Source: Phaseolus vulgaris (taxonomy: Eukaryota > Streptophyta > Magnoliopsida > Fabales > Fabaceae). From it: a stretch of DNA of 64,000 nucleotides. Where the stretch lies: NCBI RefSeq assembly GCF_000499845.2, contig NC_023757.2, positions 39,167,162-39,231,161 on the forward strand. The letters run 5' to 3'. A program made the translations under genes and the position numbers. Of the stretch, positions 48,911 to 58,205 are shown one piece after another (the first letter of the stretch is position 1; each line of letters starts with the position of its first letter). Under the pieces are notes generated by a model. That model saw only the letters and a list, made by a program, of their open reading frames with translations, had not been told where the DNA came from and made no database searches.

Positions 48911-51900
48911 CTAGGTACAATTGACATTTATAATACCCAATTCATTAAGCAGAAAATTAAACATATCTTTGGCTAATGGTTTTGTGAACAAATCAGCAAG
49001 TTGTAAATCAGTACCAATGAACTTAATATCACATGTTCCATTAGATATGTGTTCCCTTAGAAAATGATGCCTTATTTCAATGTGTTTGGTTCTTGAATGC
49101 ATGACAGGATTTTTGGTTAAGTTGATTGCACTTGTATTATCACACAGCAGAGGTATATGGTTAAGTAAGATACCAAAATCATTCAATTGTTGTCTTAGCC
49201 ATATAGTTTGAGCACAGCAACTCCTTGCTGCAATGTATTCTGCTTCAGCAGTGGAAAGAGCTACACAAGCCTGCTTTTTGCATTGCCATGAGATCAAGCT
49301 TGATCCAAGCAAATGACAGGTTCCACTTGTGCTCTTCCTGTCAATTTTGCAACCTGCAAAATCTGAATCAGAATATCCAGTTAAGCTTAATGAAATGTTA
49401 CCTGGATACCACAAGCCAACTTCTTTAGTTCCTTGCAAATACTTCAAAATCCTTTTGACAACATTGTAGTGTGATTCTTTAGGAGCAGATTGAAACCTTG
49501 CACACATGCACACTGCAAACATTATATCTGGCCTGCTAGCAGTAAGATACAGCAGTGATCCTATGAGTCCTCTGTATTTGGTTTCATCAGCAGAAATTCC
49601 AGCTTCATCATGATCCAAATGACAGCTTGTTGAGAAGGGTGTGCTGATTGATTTACACTTGTCCATTTCAAATTTCTTCAGCAGATCCTTGCAATACTTG
49701 GCTTGACTTAGGAAAATGCCATCCTTGAGTTGTTTGACCTGCAAACCTAGAAAATAGTTCAACTCACCCATCATTGACATTTCAAACTCACTCTTCATGA
49801 CCTTCACGAAGGCTTCACACAATTCTCCATTGTTTGATCCAAAAATGATGTCATCCACATATACTTGGACTAGAATTGAGTCATCTCCTTTCTTCTTTAT
49901 GAACAAGGTCTTATCTGATGTGCCTCTGTCATAGCCTTGTGAGGTGAGAAAGTCACTTAGCCTCTCATACCATTGCCTAGGAGCTTGCTTGAGTCCATAG
50001 AGAGCCTTTTGGAGTTTGAACACATATTCTGGATGTTGATGGTCTTCAAAACCTGGTGGTTGTGAGACAAATACCTCTTCATTTATATAGCCATTTAGAA
50101 AGGCACTCTTCACGTCCATTTGAAATAGCTTGAACCCTTTGATGCAGGAAAAGGCAAGCAGCAGTCTAACAGCTTCTAACCGAGCCACTGGTGCATATGT
50201 CTCATCATAGTCTATCCCTTCTTCTTGATTGTACCCTTTAGCTACAAGCCTAGCCTTGTTTCTGGTGATCACTCCATGCTCATCCATTTTTTTTCTAAAT
50301 ACCCATTTTGTTCCAATTACATTCATCTCAGGTATTCTAGGAACAAGAGTCCAGACCTCATTAAAAGCAAACTGATTCAGTTCCTCTTGCATAGCTAAAA
50401 TCCAGTTACTGTCCTTGAGAGCTTCCTTCAAATTCTTGGGTTCAACTTGAGATACAAAAGTCATTGCTTCACAGAAATTGTTCAAGGATTTTCTAGTTGA
50501 CACTCATTTCTCAATGTTCCCAATGACATTATCAAGGGTTAAGTCTCTTGGGGTTTTCCACTCTTTTGGCAAACCTGCAGCTGCAGTAGATTCTTGTACA
50601 GTATGTGTATCAGCAGTATCAAAATGAATCGATTCATTTTGATTTAAAACAGATTTAAATTCGTTACTGTCAGGTTCATCAGCAGCTTTAGATATACTAT
50701 GATCAGTTTCATCAAAAACAACATGCATTGATTCTTCTATTATAAGCAGCCTTTTATTGAAGACTTTATATGCATGACCATTCAAAGCATAACCAATGTG
50801 CACACCTTCATCAGATTTAGCATCAAACTTACCAAGATTTTCTTTACCATTATTCAATACAAAACATTTACACCCAAATACTCTAAGGTGACTCACACTA
50901 GGTTTTCTGCCCTTATACAATTCATATGGGGTTTTCTTAAGAATTGGTCTTATTAAGGTCCTATTTAAGACATAACCTGCAGTATAAACAGCATCAGCCC
51001 AAAAATACTTAGGAAGCTTAGATTCATTTAACATAGTTCTAGCAAGTTCCTTTAGTGATCTATTTTTCCTTTCAACTACACCATTTTGTTGGGGTGTCCT
51101 AGGGGCTGAAAAGGTATGAGCTATCCCATGCTTCTCACAGAACCTCTCAAACTTAGCATTTTGAAACTCTCCCCCATGATCACTTCGAATAGATTTTATG
51201 CAGCAACCATTTTCATTTTGCAGAATTTTTGCTAATTTCTTAAAGGCAGAATAAGCATCATGTTTATGTGCAAGAAATAGAGTCCATGTAAATCTTGAGT
51301 AATCATCCACAACAACTAAGGCATACAAATTTCCAGCCAAGCTAGCAACTCTAGATGGACCAAATAAGTCCATATGCAACACATCCAATGGATTTTTTGT
51401 AGAGACAATATCCTTTAACTTGAAAGAGGATTTGATTTGTTTACCTTTCACACAAGCATCACAAAGCCTGTTATCCTGAAATTTAATGTTAGGTAAACCA
51501 GAAACTAAATCTTTAGATTTCAATTTATTCAAGTGATTTGTGTATATGTGAGCTAACCTCCTGTGCCACAACCAAGACTCATCACTTCTGGACAGCAAAC
51601 ACTCATTTGAAGAGTTAGTTTCCATGATATTCAACAAGTAAATGTTATTCACTCTCTTACCAGTAAACAGTGCCTTACTAGATGAATTACTTGAGATTGT
51701 GCAGCCACTTGACTCAAAATTCACTTTGTATCCTTTGTCACAAAGCTGACTTATGCTGAGAAGACTATGCTTGAGTCCTTCTACATACAGCACATTCTCA
51801 ATGGTTGTTGAATTCCCTGTTCCAACAATTCCTCTGCCCAAAATTCTCCCTCGGTTATTATCACCATAGGTCACATGTCCTTCTGCTTTGAGCTTTAAGC

Positions 51901-51985
51901 TGGTGAACTTTGTAAGATCTCCAGTCATATGCTTTGAACAGCCACTGTCCAAGTACCACTGGTTTTTCTTGCTTCCAATCTGCAA
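48911..51985 (-). pseudogene. Sirevirus Pol with one in-frame TGA
   Basis: Protease (QWYLDSGCSKHMTGD), integrase zinc motif (HRRLAHIY, CDACVKGK), integrase core (HMDLFGPS, RSDHGGEF, NGVVERKN), reverse transcriptase ([32 protein letters not shown] in [12 protein letters not shown]) and RNase H ([18 protein letters not shown]). The frame is continuous except for TGA at 50506-50504, between integrase and reverse transcriptase; the next codon continues the same frame. There is no ATG at the 5' end: the frame is open only from 52000, after a TAA at 52003-52001, and is offset from gag. RNase H ends with the usual [12 protein letters not shown] and DLFTKPL. Confidence 0.92.
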
Positions 51986-52041
51986 AACAGAATAAAAAAT
52001 TTACAAATGGTACCCTTTTTCAGTATAGGGTCCAGCACAGA

Positions 52042-53706
52042 TTAACACCTTCTCTTTGGTAGCCATGTAGCTAAGTTCTTAGGCACAAGATGTCTTCTAG
52101 CAATGCAAGACCTAGATGTATGACCAGATTTCATGCAGTAAAAACAGGTTACATGAGATGCCTTTTTGCCACTGTTAAAAGCTGAAAAAACTGATTTTGC
52201 TGGAACAAAAAAACTTGAAAGTTTTTTGACATTGGTTGTATTTCCAGGGGTATAACCAAGTCCATTCTTATTGAAAACAGCATTTTGTGATCCAAGGAGA
52301 GACTCAAGGTTTTCTCTTCCCTTGGTAAAATTGGAAAGGGTTTTCAGCAAATATTCCACTTGTTTTTCCAATCTTTTGCAGTTTTCACAGTTTTTAATAG
52401 AGGCATGCAAGCAAGTCAGTTCAAGGCTTACCAAATCTGTTTTGGCCTTATGCAATTCTTCCTCAAGTGTTTTTACTTTAGGTGCAAGCACATTATTTAC
52501 CTTTTGCAGCTTATTGCATATTACAGCTAGCCTATTGGCTTCCTCATGTGTTTCCTTGAAGGCAGCAAGCAAATCATCATAGTTATCAGAATCAGCAGAA
52601 AAATTACTTACTGATTCAGAGCTTGACTCCTCATCCTTCATCATGAAGCACAAATTATTCTCCTCATCTTCTGTTGAAGAGCTGCTAGTTGAGGATACTT
52701 CATTTTCCTCCCATGAGATGTAGGCTCTTCTTCCTTTGTTCCTTTCAGATTTCTTGCTGGCAGATTTGTCCCTTGTTTGATTGTCTGGACAATCTGTTTT
52801 GATATGCCCTGTTTTGCCACATCCAAAGCAAGTATATTTAGAGGAATTTGAATCATTGTGTTTAGGATACCTTCTTTTCTGCTGGTTCCTGTTTTTGCTT
52901 TTCTTCCTCAGGAATTTGCTAAATCTTTTTGTAAGAAGACTGATTGTATCATCATCTTCAGCATCTTCTTTTTCTTCCTTGATCTCATCCAATTCAGTTG
53001 CTTTCAGTGCAAGCCCTTTGGGTTTTCTCTCTGTTGTTTCCTGCTCTTTAAGTCTTTTAAGCTCTAGCTCATGCTCCATCAGCTTTCCAAACAGTGCAGC
53101 AGTTTCCAATTTTGACAGATCACGGCTTTCAGAGATAGTTGTCACCTTTGGTTGCCAGCTTCTGTCGAGGCACTTCAAAATCTTTGTGTTGAGCTCCTCT
53201 CTGTCAAATTCTTTTCCCAAGCCAGTGAGGTGATTCACAATGTGGGTGAATCTCTTTTGCACATCAGCAATGCTCTCCTCGGGTTGCATTCTGAACAACT
53301 CATATTCTTGGATGAGTGCATGTTTCCTTGACCTTTTCACATCTTCAGTACCTTCATGAGTCACTTCTAAGACTTCCCACATCTCCTTAGCTGACTTACA
53401 TTGAGATATCCTGAAGAACTCATCCATTGTCAATGCAGAGGTTATGATGTTCTTGGCCACAAGATCATGTTGAGCCTTCCTCCTTTCGGTCTCATTCCAT
53501 TCTGATCTTGGCTTTTCCACTTGTTCATCCTTGACAACCTGCATTGGCACATAAGGTCCATTGACCACAGCTTCCCAAATTAATGCATCAATGGATTCCA
53601 TAAAAATTCTCATTCTAACTTTCCAAAATGCATAATTCATTCCATTAAACATAGGTGGTCTATTAACAGCAGAACCTTCAGCAAAAAGCACATTGAACTC
53701 AGACAT
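52042..53706 (-). CDS. Sirevirus Gag (554 aa)
   Basis: Nucleocapsid protein. The chosen start gives MSEFNVLFAEGSAVNRPPMF; an upstream in-frame ATG at 53718 is also possible. The capsid part covers about 1-230 (FNGMNYAFWKVRMRIFMESI near the start, FRMQPEESIADVQKRFTHIV in the middle). A zinc knuckle CFGCGKTGHIKTDC lies near 295. A long acidic/Ser-rich and coiled-coil stretch follows (ENCKRLEKQVEYLLK), then a second knuckle CFYCMKSGHTSRSC near 525. Two knuckles and a long C-terminal extension fit Sirevirus Gag. The frame is intact and ends in TAA before pol, which lies in another frame. Confidence 0.92.
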   Translation of the reverse strand: MSEFNVLFAEGSAVNRPPMFNGMNYAFWKVRMRIFMESIDALIWEAVVNGPYVPMQVVKDEQVEKPRSEWNETERRKAQHDLVAKNIITSALTMDEFFRISQCKSAKEMWEVLEVTHEGTEDVKRSRKHALIQEYELFRMQPEESIADVQKRFTHIVNHLTGLGKEFDREELNTKILKCLDRSWQPKVTTISESRDLSKLETAALFGKLMEHELELKRLKEQETTERKPKGLALKATELDEIKEEKEDAEDDDTISLLTKRFSKFLRKKSKNRNQQKRRYPKHNDSNSSKYTCFGCGKTGHIKTDCPDNQTRDKSASKKSERNKGRRAYISWEENEVSSTSSSSTEDEENNLCFMMKDEESSSESVSNFSADSDNYDDLLAAFKETHEEANRLAVICNKLQKVNNVLAPKVKTLEEELHKAKTDLVSLELTCLHASIKNCENCKRLEKQVEYLLKTLSNFTKGRENLESLLGSQNAVFNKNGLGYTPGNTTNVKKLSSFFVPAKSVFSAFNSGKKASHVTCFYCMKSGHTSRSCIARRHLVPKNLATWLPKRRC

Positions 53707-53741
53707 TATTACAAACAAACTTGATTAAAATACAAGTCCTA

Positions 53742-53754
53742 GCTCTTGATACCA
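53742..53754 (-). other. Primer binding site (initiator Met-tRNA type) of the Sirevirus
   Basis: TGGTATCAAGAGC on the minus strand, two bases after the LTR end: the usual copia site complementary to the 3' end of initiator Met-tRNA. Confidence 0.9.
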
Positions 53755-53756
53755 AT

Positions 53757-55578
53757 TGTTGGGTTTAATAGTGCCAAAGTTCAAGAGGGGGGTGAATTGA
53801 CCTTTTAAAACTTTCTCGCAGAAACAGTGTTTAACCCAGTTTTACAGAAAATGAATCGATTTATGTGAAAATGAACAGATTTATTTCAGCACTGTTTTTC
53901 TGTTTGAAACGCTTTTAATACAGCAAGGTTAATCACAAGACTATGCAGTGAGAATTTCCAGCAGCACACACAGATATCAGATTTGAAAAAACAGTGAAAC
54001 ACAAAAACAACAAGCTTCAATTTCAAGCAAGTGATTAAGGTTCAATTGATAGCATGCTAGTTAATTGAGTGACCTTTGCAAACAAGCTGTTCCAGTGGCT
54101 TTTAACAGACTATGAGTGTTCTTCTTGATGTCAAGAAATTTTCCAGAAATTAAGAACAATGAATCACAGAACAGCAAGCTTCAACTTTAAGCAGTTTGTT
54201 TAAGGTTCAATTAATAGCATTTACAGTTTCTTGAGCATCCTATCACAGTCAATCTGTTCCAATGGTTTTAGCAGATTATATATGTTCTTATCAGATTCAA
54301 ACACCTTTTCCAGAAATCAAGAACAGTATGCACAGTGCCCAGAAAGAACAGATTTATTTTCAATTGAACAGATTTATTTCTTTGTTGTTTTATCAATTAT
54401 GCAGAAACAAAATTGCAGAGAGAGAGAGAGAATGAACACAAACAATTATACTGGTTCACTCAACCTGAGCTACATCCAGTCTTCACCAACAACAGGTGGA
54501 ATTCACTAACAACCTGTACAACCAAGTACAATTCCCACTGTTCTTGAAACCTACAAGAACTTAGGTACTCTTGCTGAAAAAACCTATTTCAGCATACACA
54601 CACACCCACTCTTCAAGAACACCTATCAAGAAGAGGGTTCAACCAAACTATTACAAGAACGAGATGTGAAACGACTACACCTGATTGAGGGTACACAGAT
54701 CTGCCTTAAACCAGTAGGCAAGATTGCTAGAACAGTAGCTGCACCTCACACCAAGCTTTTGGAACCAAACCAAGAACAAGCACTTTGTGATTTTTGAAAT
54801 CTTTGAAGAACAAATGCTAATCCTTGAAAACACTTAACTCTCTGCTGTCAAAACTTGTTTTTTGCAAATGTATGAACTGTTTGAATCGTTGTTAAACTCA
54901 GAAAACAAGTTTGCATTTTATAGAAAGCCAGCTTATAACAGAATTTTGAAAAACAGTTAAAGCTGTTATAAAATGAACAGATTGAAAATAAAATGAACTG
55001 ATTTATTTTCAAAAACAATTAGAGAATCTGTTAAGTGAGGAGACTTAGTCAACCATTCTGGTGCTGAGATAAAACTGAAAAAACGTTTAAGTATGATATG
55101 GCACCAGAGGCAAAAAAAGAATCTATTCATTAACAGATGAACAGATTTATTTTTCAAAACGAAAACAGAGAAAGTTTAACAATTTAAAACTCAGTCGTTT
55201 TGAAAAGAAGAAGACTTAGTCAAAATACCTGATGCACAAAATCTAATTTTTACAAGACTTAGCCAAGGCATCAGTGAGAAAAAAATGAATCTGTTTATTT
55301 AGAAAAGAACAGATTTATTTTTATGCAGTAAAACGTGTTTTTGTGTAAAACATGTGAAAAACAGTTTTAGAAAACTTATGCTTGTTCTTAACACATGGCC
55401 AGTGGTTATGAGGTGAGTTACTCAGCAAAAAGCTACTCTTAGACAACCTCTAAGCACTAACTAAGACATACTTAAAGCAAAGCGCAAATACATGGAAAGT
55501 ACATAAATGTCTTCATCAAACACTACATACAAGTCTTCATCAAACACAATCTTGAAGGGGCAACAACCATCTTCAACA
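53757..55578 (-). repeat. 5' LTR of the Sirevirus
   Basis: 1822 bp, colinear with the 3' LTR. Differences noted by eye include one fewer G in the run near 53787, an extra A near 53990 and an extra CA near 54602. Confidence 0.95.
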
Positions 55579-55583
55579 ACCAT

Positions 55584-56379
55584 GTGATGCATGACTACCT
55601 TAAGACTTAGGTTGCGTATATTCAACGCCACCTTGCCAACCTTTCCATGAAAGTTTATAAGGAGTTTGTCTTCTCTTTTCGAATGTTTACCAAAGCGATG
55701 GATGTGAGGTGGTGTTAACGACTTGTAGCAAATTGAGCTCCAAACTTTGTCACAAGTGTATCAAAACAATCAATAGAGCATGCTGGCAGATGAGTAAACC
55801 AACTTAAAGTTGTTCCTTTAAGAGAGGTGTGGAATACTCGACACATCTTCCACAGTGTACAAACTGACTTGTGTTATGTATGAGTCCAGTGTTAATCCGT
55901 GTTGGTAGTTTCATCATATTTGTCAAGTGTTGGGTTTTTCCAGGTATTCGGCAAGGGCACCTCCATGACATATTCCACAAAAGGACTTCGCCGAGGGTTC
56001 CCGAGGTGCTTGTTGATGTCAGTTGAGTATTCTTTTTATAAGAACTCTCGGCCTCTTCAGTTCTCGAATGGGTGTTTTTGGTTTGGGGACGCTCCCCTTC
56101 TATATTCTCTTAGACTGTTGGATCTCCATTAAGTTTCTGCTTCATCCGAGTATTTTTCCTCTTCAAGGTCGCTATCTCTTCCTCATTCTTCCTCTTCATC
56201 CTTTGGATCTCTTCGTCATTTTTCTTCTCCAGCATCTCAATCTTCCTCCTCATTTGCATTATCAACACCATTGGATCAGGTTGGCTAGTCTCAACACCTC
56301 CTTGCATATCTTGTTGTTTCCCGTCATATTCCTTGTTGTTACCATGTGGACACTTGGAAAGGTTTCTTCCCAACCCCAT
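55584..56379 (-). pseudogene. Tat-type gag, N-terminal fragment
   Basis: Starts at the ATG at 56379 (MGLGRNLSKCPHGNNK), 11 bases inside the primer site. A strongly charged coiled-coil stretch follows (IEMLEKKNDEEIQRMKRKNE), then a stop at 56110. Further down the same strand, in changing frames, come PRRSPFVEYVMEVPLPN, LSWFTHLPACSIDCFDTLV, TKFGAQFATS and GKVALNIRNLSLKVVMHHM, the classic retrotransposon Gag capsid pattern. Several stops and shifts mark a pseudogene. Confidence 0.75.
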
Positions 56380-56390
56380 GGTGGGCGCCA

Positions 56391-56800
56391 AATCTTACAA
56401 GGTCGGGTTCCTCTTAGAGTGACTCATTCTGTCTTCGTCTTCCGGTCTTCACGGCCTCCAGGTGCAGTGATCTTCGATTTGTTCTTCCTTTACCCGAGAT
56501 GAGTGAGGGGAACCTGCAAAGGCACTTCGACAATCAAGTTATCTGAGTACAACATGTAGGTGAGTTGAGAGTGAAAAATTACCTTTGATGTTGAGTCTCC
56601 TCTAGTATTTATACATAGGCCTCAGCTATCATGGGCTTGCTCGTGGGTCCAGCAGAGGGCCCAATCATGCCTTAATTATAATTTATCATTCACTTGACTT
56701 AATTATGGTTAATTGTAGATTTACGAACTATATTTAGAGTAAGAGAATCATTAGACCTTCCCAACTGTTCAGTTTTCGCGACCTTCTCAGCTATCCAGTA
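56391..56800 (-). repeat. Right (5') LTR of the Tat-type element
   Basis: Minus-strand LTR with a TATAAATA promoter at 56613-56606, ending next to the TGGCGCC primer site. It shares its R-U5 part with the piece at 44103. The outer boundary, somewhere between 56660 and 56810, could not be fixed. Confidence 0.6.
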
Positions 56801-57540
56801 ATACAATAAATATTTTATTAAAAAAAATATTCTTAACTAATATTTGATTATTCCATGAGTTTCCTTTTTTAAGTTGTGAAAGTTAGAGTTAAGTAGGTTG
56901 AGAAGAAGAAGAGGATAGTGTGATTTTAAGTAAGTTAGAGTAAGAAGCTGATAAAGAAAAGTAGCATTTTCAATAACACGTGAAAACCATTTTCTCAGAA
57001 TCCCAAAAAGGCCCTCCGGATACTTTCCTAGCAATTCAATAACCTTTCTACACTAACTTCCTTTTCAGCTCAACGGTCAACCACGGCATCTTCACACTTT
57101 ATCCCACACGGTTAAAAATATATAATGTATATTATAAAAAAATATTTGGGTGTTAAATACAACATAATACACAAAGTTTGGTAGAGACTTTTTATTTTTA
57201 TTTTTTATTAATATATTTGTTTATAATATTTAATATTACTTTCTATTTTGAATGATTTATTGAGATGAATAAAAATAAAGAAAAAACATGATGGTGAATG
57301 TTAGAAAACATTATATTGAGTTTCGTTTTGAACCAGCGATAATGCTATAATTATTATGAAAAGTTTTATCTCTCTTTTTTATTCATATGAAATTAAAAAT
57401 AATAATATTTATATAGCAGTATATTAAGTGGAGCCGGCAATTGGCTTTACGTCAGAGTCCACAGCTGATTCTTTATTGTGTTTCTCTCTCTTTTGTTTCT
57501 CACTCTATGTGTATGTGTGTGTATGTTCAAACTAAGTTTG
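56801..57540 (+). promoter_or_regulatory. Upstream region of the CRCK3-type gene
   Basis: About 700 bases between the Tat-type LTR and the presumed transcript. Possible elements are a G-box CACGTG at 56977-56982 and TACGTCA at 57448-57454 (bZIP-type core). The CT-rich stretch near 57480-57510 is likely close to the transcription start. All of this is inference from short motifs. Confidence 0.3.
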
Positions 57541-57804
57541 ATATTTGTGAAAAACAGTGTTGATTCTTATCTGCTAGTCTGCCACTGCGTAGAACAATTG
57601 TGAAGTGTGAACTGGGTTTTACTTTTATTAATTATTATTTTCATTTTTCCATAGCCGCCTCTTCTTCCAGCTCACCGTCTCTTCTTTTGCACGACCCCAG
57701 ATTCCTAGAAACCCACCTTTCCTTGGTTCTCGGTGGAAAGTTTTGCTCTTTTGTCTTTTCTTCTTTTTGGGTGAATTGGGTAGTCTGAATTCTAACAACA
57801 ATTG

Positions 57805-58086
57805 GTGAGTTCCAAGGTCTTGTCTTGGATCACTTGCCAGCTGCCACCTTGAGTTTTTTTGTCGGATTGGGTGATCGAGGTTTTGGAGAAATTCAGGAAG
57901 CACTGCACAACTGTAACTTCATCCAAGCAACTCCTTTTTCACGGTCATCTTTTGTTCTCACTGTCAGGAATTGATCTTGCCTTTTTTTTTAATTCAGAAA
58001 TCCAATTCAATTCATGGTGGCCCAATTTGGTGAATTGGGTTCTGCTGGTCATTATTTTGGAACTGTGGAGATGATTTGTGTTTTAG
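57805..58086 (+). other. Predicted 5' UTR intron of the CRCK3-type gene
   Basis: TTG|GTGAGT at 57805 and GTGTTTTAG|GC at 58086 are good donor and acceptor sites, with a T-rich stretch between them. Upstream ATG frames (57600, 57859) would otherwise precede the coding start at 58206. Confidence 0.5.
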
Positions 58087-58205
58087 GCTAAATATGATGC
58101 TTGAGCAGGACTGTGCTGGTTTCGTTTGATAGTTTTATACACCTGGTTGCTTCTGTGTTAATACAAGGAGATGCTTTCCTATTGGATTGCGGTGTTTAGT
58201 TCATA

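Larger units (their letters stand above)
45193..55578 (-). mobile_element. Sirevirus (Ty1/copia) retrotransposon, 10.4 kb, nested in the Tat-type element
   Basis: Minus-strand element bounded by 1.82-kb LTRs (45193-47012 and 53757-55578), with a perfect 5-bp target duplication ACCAT (45188-45192 and 55579-55583). A Met-tRNA primer site and a polypurine tract sit next to the LTRs. The order gag, protease-integrase-RT-RNase H, third ORF, together with long LTRs, is the Sirevirus (SIRE/Maximus) plan. The LTRs differ by roughly a dozen substitutions and a few 1-2 base indels by eye, so the insertion is recent. One in-frame stop in pol and a gag-pol gap suggest this copy is not autonomous. Confidence 0.93.
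44103..56800 (-). mobile_element. Non-autonomous Ty3/gypsy Tat-type element, split by a Sirevirus
   Basis: Minus-strand element reconstructed from parts. The right LTR starts at about 56391. Next to it is a primer site TGGCGCCCACC (56390-56380), then gag fragments at 56379-55584 and, beyond the inserted Sirevirus, 45187 to about 45040. An antisense ORF remnant lies at 44262-45000, and a second LTR piece at 44103-44200. Protease, reverse transcriptase, RNase H and integrase are absent. This layout (gag near the 5' LTR, an ORF antisense to the element near the 3' LTR) is known for the Tat lineage. The outer right end is approximate. Confidence 0.7.

Noticed and set aside
52271..53233. Plus-strand frames of 69-150 codons
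   Set aside because: They run antisense to the well-supported Sirevirus gag.
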